Source: Roseovarius bejariae (GTDB taxonomy: Bacteria > Pseudomonadota > Alphaproteobacteria > Rhodobacterales > Rhodobacteraceae). Taken from it: a stretch of DNA of 64,000 bases. The stretch spans positions 2,609,501 through 2,673,500 of the forward strand of contig NZ_SZWE01000001.1 of assembly GCF_009669325.1 (NCBI RefSeq), written 5' to 3'. The notes beneath the pieces are model-generated. The model searched no databases. It saw only the letters and a list, made by a program, of their open reading frames with translations, and was not told where the DNA came from. Positions 8,288 through 15,159 of this stretch are shown one piece after another (positions within the stretch are counted from its first letter, which is position 1; each line of letters opens with the position of its first letter). A program made the position numbers and the translations under genes.

Positions 8288-8725
8288 TTACAGGCTATCG
8301 CGCAGGCCTTTGGCCGCGGCTTCTATCAAATCCAGAACACCGTTGAAATCACGGGTATAGTAAGGGTCGGGCACATGGGTCATCCCAGTTGCTGGGGCAT
8401 AATCCGTCAGGCGTTTCACAGGTGTGGCACTGCCCGCGGGGCGCAAGCGTTCAATCGCCTCAATATTGGCGTCGTCCATACCGATGATCAGGTCGAACGC
8501 TGTAAAGTCACCTGCGTGAAATTGACGTGCACGCAGATCGGAAAGGTCATGCCCTCGCGTCTGTGCCGCGGATTGCATCGGTCCGTAAGGTGGCTCTCCG
8601 ATATGCCAGCCGCCGGTGCCTGCGCTATCGGTTTCGACATCGGGGGCAAGGCTGCGGAAGACACCCTCGGCAGCGGGGGAGCGGCAGATATTGCCAAGGC
8701 AAACGAACAGGATTCGGGTGGTCAT
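8288..8725 (-). CDS. Low-molecular-weight protein-tyrosine phosphatase
   Basis: 145 aa. The P-loop VCLGNICRSPAAEG (CxxxxCR.. type) lies at residues 8-21 and the general-acid motif DPYYTRDF near residue 120, both complete. It hydrolyses phosphotyrosine or small phosphate monoesters in the cytoplasm. Start ATG 8725, with AAAGGAG in front; the longer in-frame extension would run into the divergent sirtuin gene. The 43-bp divergent spacer to the sirtuin gene must contain both promoters or a shared control site. No partner tyrosine kinase is in view. Confidence 0.9.
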   Translation of the reverse strand: MTTRILFVCLGNICRSPAAEGVFRSLAPDVETDSAGTGGWHIGEPPYGPMQSAAQTRGHDLSDLRARQFHAGDFTAFDLIIGMDDANIEAIERLRPAGSATPVKRLTDYAPATGMTHVPDPYYTRDFNGVLDLIEAAAKGLRDSL

Positions 8726-8768
8726 CGCGGTCTCCTTTGGGCACATATGCATAAGCCAAGGAGGGAGC

Positions 8769-9461
8769 ATGGAAAAGATCGTCATTCTGACCGGCGCCGG
8801 GATTTCTGCGGAAAGTGGTCTTGGAACATTCCGGGACGAAGGCGGCCTTTGGGCGCAGCACCGGATCGAGGATGTGGCCACGCCTGAAGGGTTCGTGCGC
8901 GATCCGCAATTGGTGCATGATTTCTATAACGCTCGCCGCGCTCAAGCCGCAGAGGCAAAGCCGAACCCGGCGCATGAGGCCCTTGCCCGTTTGCAACGCG
9001 AGGCCAAGGGCGAGGTCGTGATCGTCACCCAGAACGTGGATGGCCTGCACGAGGCGGCGGGGGCGACAAGAGTTTTGCATATGCATGGCGCTTTGGACGG
9101 CGCGCTTTGTGCAGCTTGTGATCATCGGTGGGGTGCACCGTTGACCATGGCGCCCGATGATCTGTGTCCGGCATGCCAAAAGGCGACAACGCGCCCTGAT
9201 ATCGTCTGGTTCGGGGAGATGCCGTATTATATGGATGGCATCTGGCAACATCTTGAAGAGGCGGATGTTTTCGCGGCTATCGGAACCTCGCGGCAGGTCT
9301 ATCCGGCGGCGGCTTTCGGGCAGCATGCGGGCCGGGCCGGGGCGCATACGGTTGAGTTGAACCTGGAGCCATCGGCCAATACCCGGGATTTTGCCGAAGC
9401 GCGGCACGGACCGGCGTCCGCGGTTGTGCCACTCTGGGTCGAGGATGTGTTGTCACTCTAG
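8769..9461 (+). CDS. cobB: NAD-dependent protein deacylase, Sir2/CobB class
   Basis: 230 aa. It removes acyl groups from lysines using NAD+. GAGISAESGLGTFRD (NAD site), TQNVDGLHEAAG, the catalytic His in LHMHGAL and the zinc-binding cysteine pairs CAACDHRW ... CPAC are all intact. FYNARRAQ carries the Tyr and Arg that in SIRT5/E. coli CobB recognise succinyl and malonyl groups, so desuccinylation is plausible. The N-terminus is short, with no extension. Start ATG 8769 with GGAGGGAG upstream. Not to be confused with the cobalamin gene cobB. Confidence 0.93.
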   Translation: MEKIVILTGAGISAESGLGTFRDEGGLWAQHRIEDVATPEGFVRDPQLVHDFYNARRAQAAEAKPNPAHEALARLQREAKGEVVIVTQNVDGLHEAAGATRVLHMHGALDGALCAACDHRWGAPLTMAPDDLCPACQKATTRPDIVWFGEMPYYMDGIWQHLEEADVFAAIGTSRQVYPAAAFGQHAGRAGAHTVELNLEPSANTRDFAEARHGPASAVVPLWVEDVLSL

Positions 9462-9475
9462 GGTGCGCGGAGACA

Positions 9476-9499
9476 TGCCGGGCTCAATTGAGCCCGGCA
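9476..9499. terminator. Palindromic terminator between convergent genes
   Basis: TGCCGGGCTCAA / TTGAGCCCGGCA is a perfect 24-bp palindrome placed between the stops of the sirtuin (+) and copper-chaperone (-) genes. There is no long T run, so efficiency is uncertain. Confidence 0.6.
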
Positions 9500-9510
9500 C
9501 ATCAATGATA

Positions 9511-9987
9511 TCATTCGGACATTTTGCCGTGGCCACCACCCTGCATCGGTTGGCGTTCAAGGTCGACGGGGACTTCGACCTCGATCTCCCCTGCTTTCTC
9601 AAAGGTCAGGGTCAGGGGGATCATTATGCCTTGTTCGAAGGGTTCAGAGATGCCCATGAACATGACGTGATGGCCGCCACGCTGCATCTTGATCATGCCT
9701 TCGGCGGGCAGGGCAAAGCCTTCTTCCACGTGCATCATCTTCATGACGCCGTTGGCGTCTTCCTTGTGGGTGTGCAGTTGTACGACCTTGGCGGCGGGGG
9801 ACGAAACGCCGATCAGGCGGTCGTCTGTGTCGCCTTGGTTATGGATCATCATGAAGGCCGCGCCTGTCTTGGCGGACATGGCCGAGGAGCGCGCATAGGC
9901 ATCGTCCACCATGATATCGGCGGCCATGGCGGGCAGGGCGGTTGCAAGGGTGGTGAGGGTCGCGAATGCGATGGATTTGAAGGACAT
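9511..9987 (-). CDS. Periplasmic copper chaperone PCu(A)C
   Basis: 158 aa with a signal peptide (MSFKSIAFATLTT ... AMAAD). The PCu(A)C copper site is visible as VVQLHTHKEDANGVMKM (His plus Met) and, further on, GGHHVMFMG (H-x-M pattern). Family members deliver Cu(I) to the CuA site of cytochrome c oxidase or to Sco proteins. The C-terminus ends in a Gly/His/Met stretch that may add metal ligands. It follows the DUF2946 gene by 42 bp on the same strand, so they probably share a transcript. RBS CAGGAG is well placed before ATG 9987. Confidence 0.9.
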   Translation of the reverse strand: MSFKSIAFATLTTLATALPAMAADIMVDDAYARSSAMSAKTGAAFMMIHNQGDTDDRLIGVSSPAAKVVQLHTHKEDANGVMKMMHVEEGFALPAEGMIKMQRGGHHVMFMGISEPFEQGIMIPLTLTFEKAGEIEVEVPVDLERQPMQGGGHGKMSE

Positions 9988-10029
9988 TGGTCTCTCCTGA
10001 ACATATGGTGTCTGGTCGATGATAATGGA

Positions 10030-10380
10030 CTAGATCGCGAAAGGAGGCGCGCGGGCAGCGAAGGCGCAAGACAGTGTTGGCCGAAATTCCAGCGTCAAAT
10101 CAATGGCTTCTGCCTCAGACTTGCCTGTGTCGTGTGTCAAGTCAGGCTGCGTTGGCGTCAGGGCGTTGAAAAGGCCAAGGGCGCAGTCGGGGCAAATGTG
10201 AACCTGGCCCGTCGGTTGTCCGTCGGCATCGACCAGAACCGTGACCGGCCCCGTTCCGGTACAGAGCACGGCCTGCCCTACAGGGGCGGGCGCACCACGG
10301 GCGACGGCCATTGTCTGGCTGGTCAGGGCCAGTAACAGGGCGAGGGCAAAACCCAGGTATGTCCGCAAGGGGCGAGTCAT
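10030..10380 (-). CDS. DUF2946-like small secreted protein
   Basis: 116 aa. The ATG at 10380 gives a signal peptide or membrane anchor (MTRPLRTYLGFALALLLALT); a longer in-frame start at 10431 is less likely. The mature part has VLCTGTG and HICPDCALG, a pair of Cys-containing strands typical of DUF2946 proteins, which are often found beside copper-homeostasis genes. Here it is first in an operon with the PCu(A)C chaperone, so a copper-related role is reasonable but unproven. Confidence 0.6.
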   Translation of the reverse strand: MTRPLRTYLGFALALLLALTSQTMAVARGAPAPVGQAVLCTGTGPVTVLVDADGQPTGQVHICPDCALGLFNALTPTQPDLTHDTGKSEAEAIDLTLEFRPTLSCAFAARAPPFAI

Positions 10381-10430
10381 GCGGATAGATATAGGCCCTC
10401 GGTCGCCGGGAAGAAAAGCGACAAAACGCA

Positions 10431-10458
10431 ACAGCCCCGACCGATTGGACGGGGCTGT
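10431..10458 (-). terminator. Probable rpmB terminator
   Basis: ACAGCCCCG / CGGGGCTGT stem of 9 bp, 28 bp beyond the rpmB stop. Reading on the minus strand it is followed by TGCGTTTTG, a weak T tract. Confidence 0.6.
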
Positions 10459-10485
10459 AAAATCACATCGTTAAGATCGTGCTGA

Positions 10486-10776
10486 TCAGGCGTTCGCGGC
10501 CTGAGCCTTGGCGATTTCTTTCTTCACTTTCAAAGCGTTGGCCGACAGCTCGGTGTCTTTTGCCTTGGCAAGATAGCCGTCCAGACCACCGCGGTGATCG
10601 ACGCTGCGCAGGGCAGACGCAGAGATTCGCAGCTTGATCGCGCGGCCCAGGGTTTCGGACTGCAACGACACGTCCTGCAGGTTGGGCAGGTAGCGGCGCT
10701 TGGTTTTGTTGTTGGCGTGGCTGGAGTTATTGCCAACCATCGGGCCTTTTCCGGTCAGTTCGCAGCGGCGCGACAT
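10486..10776 (-). CDS. rpmB: 50S ribosomal protein L28
   Basis: 96 aa, the length usual for alphaproteobacterial L28. [20 protein letters not shown], then [12 protein letters not shown] and the basic [14 protein letters not shown], are diagnostic. The start at 10776 has GAGGAAAAG upstream; the open frame further 5' is ruled out by the family N-terminus. Stand-alone gene with its own terminator. Its promoter must lie in the 10.8-11.0 kb spacer, which carries several GTAC-centred palindromes. Confidence 0.97.
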   Translation of the reverse strand: MSRRCELTGKGPMVGNNSSHANNKTKRRYLPNLQDVSLQSETLGRAIKLRISASALRSVDHRGGLDGYLAKAKDTELSANALKVKKEIAKAQAANA

Positions 10777-10935
10777 GGGCTTTTCCTCGTGTTTGCTGGG
10801 GCTTGACGAAGCCCTGCTCAATACAAACGGGCACCGCCATAGGCAGCGCCCCGAATTCATCACAGGGTCTTTAGGGGGAAACTATGGGGGCGTCAAGGGA
10901 TTCGGGGCGGCCTTTGTCAAGGGCACGTCGCATTT

Positions 10936-10950
10936 CGTACGAGTCGTACG
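10936..10950. repeat. Palindrome CGTACGA-G-TCGTACG, copy a
   Basis: Perfect 7+1+7 inverted repeat in the rpmB/cupin divergent spacer. An identical 15-mer occurs at 10999-11013, centre to centre 63 bp (six helical turns). Confidence 0.6.
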
Positions 10951-10963
10951 TTCAAGGGGGGAG

Positions 10964-10975
10964 TTTCGTACGAAA
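10964..10975. repeat. Palindrome TTTCGTACGAAA
   Basis: Perfect 12-bp palindrome midway between the two CGTACGAGTCGTACG sites. It shares the TTTCGTAC half-site of the inverted repeats near 2.65 and 46.6 kb. Confidence 0.55.
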
Positions 10976-10998
10976 ATCCGGGATGTGTAAAATTATTT

Positions 10999-11013
10999 CG
11001 TACGAGTCGTACG
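10999..11013. repeat. Palindrome CGTACGA-G-TCGTACG, copy b
   Basis: Second identical copy of the 15-bp palindrome, 50 bp before the cupin start codon. Position and symmetry suit an operator for a dimeric regulator controlling the cupin gene, rpmB or both. Confidence 0.6.
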
Positions 11014-11062
11014 ATCTGGCATTAGTTTCGGGGCATGCGGCGGTGACAAGGGAGGCGCGACA

Positions 11063-11470
11063 ATGAAGATCATGCGAGCGGGGGAACGCCCCAGCAAGCT
11101 GGCCAATCCGGAGTGGTTTACCGGGCGGGTCTGGCAGGAGCCGGTGGTGGAGGCCGAGGCGCCGGCGCGGCTGCACGCCTTGCGGGTGACCTTCGATCCC
11201 GAAGCGCGGACGGCCTGGCACACCCATCCCTTGGGGCAAACCCTGCATGTGCTGTCGGGGGTCGGACTGGTGGGGCTGCGCGGCGAGCCGCCAAAGGTGA
11301 TCCGGCCGGGTGATACAGTGTGGATCCCGCCCGGGGTGGAGCATTGGCATGGTGCCGCGCCCGACAGCCAGATGTGCCATCTAGCGATGCAGGAAGCCGA
11401 CGACACGGGCCGGGTGGCCGAGTGGCTGGACCAGGTGAGCGATGCGGAGTATCGGCGGACGACGCGATAG
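11063..11470 (+). CDS. Cupin-domain protein
   Basis: 135 aa, a single cupin_2 barrel. Metal-binding motif 1 is seen as TAWHTHPLGQTLHVLSG (two His, Gln, His) and motif 2 as PGDTVWIPPGVEHWHG. It resembles small cupins of the YdbB/quercetinase-like group that bind one metal ion; the reaction is unknown. GGGAGG precedes ATG 11063. Monocistronic, with palindromic sites in its upstream region. Confidence 0.85.
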   Translation: MKIMRAGERPSKLANPEWFTGRVWQEPVVEAEAPARLHALRVTFDPEARTAWHTHPLGQTLHVLSGVGLVGLRGEPPKVIRPGDTVWIPPGVEHWHGAAPDSQMCHLAMQEADDTGRVAEWLDQVSDAEYRRTTR

Positions 11471-11587
11471 CGCGGGCGGTTTACCCATTGGTAAGCCTTC
11501 TGTGGCGCAATACGATGTGTCGCGTGAGGTGATTTGACTGTGCATCTTGGGGGCGTTGCCCCCGTCGCCCTGCGGGCGTCTCCCCCA

Positions 11588-11640
11588 GGGTATTTGGCCC
11601 AAGAAAAAACCGCCCCTGCTTTTTCTTGGCAAAAATACCC
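11588..11640. terminator. Long imperfect hairpin between convergent genes
   Basis: GGGTATTT...CCAAGAAAAA pairs with TTTTTCTTGG...AAATACCC, giving a two-part stem around the loop CCGCCCCTGC. A/T runs on both sides make it a candidate bidirectional terminator for the cupin (+) and reductase (-) genes. Its arms share the GGGTATTTNGG...AAGA character of the short dispersed repeats at 14.5, 16.4 and 37.0 kb. Confidence 0.6.
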
Positions 11641-11674
11641 ATGGAGCCACGCCTGATCCGGACGGCAGGGTTTG

Positions 11675-12658
11675 TTATTTCAAGCGATCACGCCCGTGGT
11701 TCGACATCAGGTCCAGGTCGGGCCCGATGGGCACGATGCGATGTGGATTGATGGTGTCGTGGCTGTAGTAATAGTGCCGTGTGATGTGGTCGAAATTCAC
11801 CGTCTCGGCCACGCCGGGCCATTGGTAAAGTTCGCGCAGGTAGCCCCAGAGGTTGGGGTAATCGACGATCCGGGCGCGGTTGCATTTGAAATGCCCGTGG
11901 TAGACGGCATCGAAACGGATAAGGGTTGTGAAAAGCCGCCAGTCGGCCTCGGTCAGGCGGTCGCCCATGAGATAACGGTTGGTCGAGAGCCGCTCTTCCA
12001 GCCAGTCGAGGCTGTCGAAGAGGGGTTTGACGGCCTCTTCATAGGCCTCTTGCGTGGTGGCGAAGCCGGATTTGTAAACGCCGTTGTTGACGGTGTCGTA
12101 GATGCGGGCATTCACCGGCTCAATCGCTGCGCGCAGGTCTTGCGGCCAGTAGTCATCGGTGTTGCCGGTAATGTCGTCAAAGGCCGAATTGAACATGCGG
12201 ATGATCTCGGCGGATTCATTGGAGACAATGGTTTCGCGGGTCTTGTCCCAGAGGATCGGCACGGTGACGCGGCCCGAGGCATCGGGCTTGGCCTTGGTAT
12301 AAAGGTCGCGGGCGAAGGGCAGGTCGTAAAGTTGGTCTCCGGTGGCGCCGGGGTAGTCTGGGCGAAACTCCCACCCGTCCGATAGCATGTCGGGGTGTAC
12401 GACGGAGACGCCGATGTGTGGCTCAAGGCCCTTGAGGGCGCGGAAGATCAGCGTGCGGTGCGCCCAGGGGCAGGCGAGCGAGACATAAAGGTGATACCGA
12501 TCTGATTCCGCTGGAAAGCCGCCCTCGCCGCTGGGGCCCGCCGCGCCATCGGTCGTGATCCAGTTGCGGAATTTCGAGGTGTCGCGCTGAAATTTCCCGC
12601 CGGTGCTGTCGGTATCGTACCAGCAGTCGTGCCATTCGCCGTCGATCAAGAGACCCAT
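11675..12658 (-). CDS. Glutathionyl-hydroquinone reductase (YqjG/ECM4 family)
   Basis: 327 aa, the family length. The catalytic Cys sits in SLACPWAHR near residue 55, the xi-class GST signature CPWAHR. It reduces glutathionyl-hydroquinones to hydroquinones with GSH, cytosolic. The C-terminal alpha-helical GST domain follows, with LTEADWRLFTTLIRFD and LWGYLRELYQ. ATG 12658 with AAAGGAGGA is unambiguous. Monocistronic. Confidence 0.92.
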   Translation of the reverse strand: MGLLIDGEWHDCWYDTDSTGGKFQRDTSKFRNWITTDGAAGPSGEGGFPAESDRYHLYVSLACPWAHRTLIFRALKGLEPHIGVSVVHPDMLSDGWEFRPDYPGATGDQLYDLPFARDLYTKAKPDASGRVTVPILWDKTRETIVSNESAEIIRMFNSAFDDITGNTDDYWPQDLRAAIEPVNARIYDTVNNGVYKSGFATTQEAYEEAVKPLFDSLDWLEERLSTNRYLMGDRLTEADWRLFTTLIRFDAVYHGHFKCNRARIVDYPNLWGYLRELYQWPGVAETVNFDHITRHYYYSHDTINPHRIVPIGPDLDLMSNHGRDRLK

Positions 12659-12961
12659 TGTGCCATCCTCCTTTACGGCCAATCTAGGGGCGTCCGCGAG
12701 GGCCAGACAGGCCCGCCGCCGCGCAGGGGGCGTGCGGGGCTGCACATGTCGCTGGTTGGTGGTCGGGGGGCGTTTCCCGGTTTGCGCGTAGGCCGTGGGA
12801 GGGCTATACCTGAAGTGACGATGCCCCGAGGGGCCGGAAAGGTGTGCAGGCGGGATCGACCCAATCCGGGGGTCTTGTGTCTGGAATCGTCAAGGCGGCG
12901 GATGTGCCGTGACCCTCCTTTCCGGGGCCTTTCGGGGTGAAACGGCAAAAGGGGATATCCC
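12659..12961. other. Spacer upstream of the cobalamin operon
   Basis: 303 bp between divergent genes, without a credible ORF. CCGGAAAGG (12834-12842) can pair with CCTTTCCGG (12917-12925) around a 74-nt loop, and GCCCC-GA-GGGGC forms a small hairpin just before it. This is a possible structured leader for the operon, but the conserved boxes of a B12 riboswitch were not found. Confidence 0.4.
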
Positions 12962-13186
12962 ATGAAACACGCAATCCTTCTGGTGGCGCTTTTGGCGGCA
13001 AACGGGGCACAGGCGCATCCCGGCCATTTGGCCGAAGTGGCGGGCCATGGTCATTGGCTGGGGGCCGCGGCCTTGGGCGCGGCGATTGCCATCGGGCTTT
13101 GGGCCGGTCTTAAGGGCCGCAAGGACGAGGCGGCGGATGAGGCCGAGGGCGAAGAGCCTGCCGACGAAGAGTTGCAGGAGGCCTGA
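12962..13186 (+). CDS. Small His-bearing single-pass membrane protein (DUF6732-like)
   Basis: 74 aa: a signal sequence (MKHAILLVALLAANGAQA), a short segment HPGHLAEVAGHGHW with four His, a transmembrane helix (LGAAALGAAIAIGLWAGL), then a Lys-Arg stop and an acidic tail (EAEGEEPADEE). The four histidines would face the periplasm next to the membrane. It is the first gene of the cobalamin operon, 4 bp before cbiX, so a role in cobalt handling is a natural guess, not a demonstrated one. SD sequence weak. Confidence 0.6.
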   Translation: MKHAILLVALLAANGAQAHPGHLAEVAGHGHWLGAAALGAAIAIGLWAGLKGRKDEAADEAEGEEPADEELQEA

Positions 13187-13190
13187 GCGC

Positions 13191-14450
13191 ATGGTCAAGA
13201 CCGGTGTGATGATCTGCGGGCATGGTTCGCGCAGCCAGTCGGCGGTGGATGAATTCGCGACGCTGGCCGAGAGCTTGCCCGCTTACCTGCCCGCGGATTG
13301 GGAAATGGAGTATGGCTATCTGGAATTTGCCAACCCGGTCATTCGCGACGGTCTGGACAAGCTGCGCGCGGCGGGGTGTGAGCGGATCCTGGCGGTGCCG
13401 GGGATGCTTTTTGCCGCGATGCATTCCAAGAACGACATTCCCACGGTTCTGAACACCTATGCCACCAAGCACGGGATCGACCTGCGTTATGGCCGGGAGT
13501 TGGGGGTGGACCCCAAGATGATCTCCGCCGCAGGTGGGCGTATCCAGGAGGCCGTGGAGCGCGCCAATGCCGAGGCCGGTGAGGTGTCGTTGCATGATAC
13601 CTGCCTTGTGGTGATCGGGCGCGGCGCGTCCGATCCGGATGCCAATGGCAATGTATCCAAGATTGCCCGGATGTTGCAGGAGGGTATGGGCTTTGGCTGG
13701 TGCGAGGTGGGCTATTCCGGCGTGACCTTCCCGCTGGTGGAACCCTGCCTGCAGCATGTGGCGAAGCTGGGCTACAAGCGGGTGATCGTGTTCCCGTATT
13801 TCCTGTTTTCCGGCATCCTGATCGACCGGATTTATGGGTTCACCGACCAGGTGGCCGCCGAGCATCCGCATATCCAGTTTTTCAAGGCGGGGTATCTGGG
13901 TGATCACTCGAAGGTTCTGGAAACCTTCGCTGAGCGGGTGATGGAACAGACCAGTGCGACGCCGCCGCCCAACTGCGGTACCTGCCAGTACCGCACGCAG
14001 GTTCTGGCCCTTGAAGGCGAGGGCGCGACGGAAATCACGCCCGAGCAGCGCCGCGCCCTGGCCGAGGCCAAGGGGGCGGGGCATGCGGCCTTTGGCGATG
14101 TGCCGCCGCCGACCTGTGTGCTGTGCAAGTACCGTACCACCATTCTGGGCTTCGAGGCCGAGGTGGGCGCGGTGCAGGAAAGCCATCACCACCATGTGGA
14201 AGGGCAAGGGGCCAGTGCGCCGGGGTCGAACGTGGCCGATTGCAGCCTCTGCGACAATTTCTGCACCGGGCTTTGCCGTTTGGAAGGGCAGGGGCATCAC
14301 CATCATCATGATCACCATGATCATGGGCATGGTCACGATCATCACCACCACCATGATCACAATCACGACCACCATCATCATCACCATGCCGAGTATCCGC
14401 ATGCCGACCATCCGCATGGGCCGGAGAGTGCGCGGAAAACCCGGGCCTGA
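13191..14450 (+). CDS. cbiX: Sirohydrochlorin cobaltochelatase, long form with Cys motifs and His-rich tail
   Basis: 419 aa, far longer than minimal CbiX. Residues 1-260 contain two CbiX/HemH-like halves: MICGHGSRSQ with the catalytic His, then VPGMLFAAMHSKNDIP and VFPYFLFSG. The C-terminal third carries CGTCQYRT, CVLCKYRT and CSLCDNFCTGLC, two to three clusters able to bind Fe-S or metal as in Bacillus megaterium CbiX. It ends in about 25 His residues mixed with Asp/Gly. It inserts Co2+ into sirohydrochlorin, the early-cobalt route. The His tail probably stores or concentrates cobalt or nickel. ATG 13191 immediately follows the small membrane-protein gene. An upstream in-frame start overlapping that gene is rejected. 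Confidence 0.9.
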   Translation: MVKTGVMICGHGSRSQSAVDEFATLAESLPAYLPADWEMEYGYLEFANPVIRDGLDKLRAAGCERILAVPGMLFAAMHSKNDIPTVLNTYATKHGIDLRYGRELGVDPKMISAAGGRIQEAVERANAEAGEVSLHDTCLVVIGRGASDPDANGNVSKIARMLQEGMGFGWCEVGYSGVTFPLVEPCLQHVAKLGYKRVIVFPYFLFSGILIDRIYGFTDQVAAEHPHIQFFKAGYLGDHSKVLETFAERVMEQTSATPPPNCGTCQYRTQVLALEGEGATEITPEQRRALAEAKGAGHAAFGDVPPPTCVLCKYRTTILGFEAEVGAVQESHHHHVEGQGASAPGSNVADCSLCDNFCTGLCRLEGQGHHHHHDHHDHGHGHDHHHHHDHNHDHHHHHHAEYPHADHPHGPESARKTRA

Positions 14451-14452
14451 CC

Positions 14453-14493
14453 CTTTCTTCTTTTTCCAAATATCCCCGCCGGAGGCATCCGAC
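14453..14493 (-). repeat. Short dispersed repeat, copy in cbiX-cobH spacer
   Basis: On the minus strand it reads GGATGCCTCCGGCGGGGATA then TTTGGAAAAAGAAGAAAG. The same sequence with few changes is at 16403-16438, and a partial copy (GAGTATTTATCGAAAGATGA) is at 37007-37030. Such short GC-then-A-rich segments look like a REP-like family at operon gaps. Confidence 0.55.
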
Positions 14494-14514
14494 GGGGCCA
14501 CCCAGTGAAAGGCC

Positions 14515-15159
14515 GTGGCTGTGCGTCCCTACGAAAAGAACCCCAAAGCCATCTATGCCGAGAGCTTTGCCACCGTGCGCCGCGAGGCGCGGCTTGACCG
14601 CTTCGGGCCGGGGATGGAAGCCCTTGTCATTCGCCTGATCCATGCCTGCGGCATGGTGGAGGTGGCCGACCGCTTGGCCTTTTCGCCCGGGGCCTACGAG
14701 GCGGGCCATGCGGCCTTGCGGGCCGGTGCGCCGGTACTGTGTGATTGCGAGATGGTCGGCGCGGGAATCATCCGCCGCTACTTGCCGCAGGACAACGAGG
14801 TGATCGTCACGTTGAACGATCCGAAGGTGCCGGGCATCGCGGCGGGGATTGGCAACACGCGCTCGGCGGCGGCGGTGGAGCTTTGGGCCGAGCATCTGGA
14901 AGGCGCCGTGGTGGCCATCGGCAATGCACCGACGGCGCTGTTCCACCTGTTGGAACTGTTGGAGGAGGGCGCGCCGAAACCGGCGGTGATCCTTGGGTTC
15001 CCGGTGGGTTTCGTGGGGGCAGCGGAAAGCAAGGCGGAACTGGCCGACAACCCGCGTGGCTGTGATTTTGTCGCCCTGCGCGGGCGGCGGGGAGGATCGG
15101 CCATAGCCTCGGCGGCGGTCAATGCCTTGGCCGCTGGATTGCCGGAGATTGCAAAATGA
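14515..15159 (+). CDS. cobH: Precorrin-8X methylmutase
   Basis: 214 aa. It moves the C-11 methyl group to C-12 to give hydrogenobyrinate or cobyrinate. LIHACGMVEVAD holds the catalytic His, and VLCDCEMVGAGI, GNAPTALFHLLEL and VGFVGAAESK are family signatures. Begins at GTG 14515, after GTGAAAGGCC; its stop overlaps the cobL ATG (ATGA). CbiC in anaerobic nomenclature. Confidence 0.95.
   Translation: MAVRPYEKNPKAIYAESFATVRREARLDRFGPGMEALVIRLIHACGMVEVADRLAFSPGAYEAGHAALRAGAPVLCDCEMVGAGIIRRYLPQDNEVIVTLNDPKVPGIAAGIGNTRSAAAVELWAEHLEGAVVAIGNAPTALFHLLELLEEGAPKPAVILGFPVGFVGAAESKAELADNPRGCDFVALRGRRGGSAIASAAVNALAAGLPEIAK

Noticed and set aside
12829..12961. Cobalamin riboswitch before the cobalamin operon
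   Set aside because: A GATGCCCC-GA-GGGGC hairpin and GGAAAGGTG slightly recall riboswitch P3 and core sequences, but the conserved CCCGCAACTGT-like box and the GCCACTG B12 box are missing. A covariance-model search would settle it.
13110..14501. A minus-strand frame with Met/Ile/Val repeats
   Set aside because: The repeats are the complement of the His/Asp codons in the cbiX tail, so this is not a real membrane protein.
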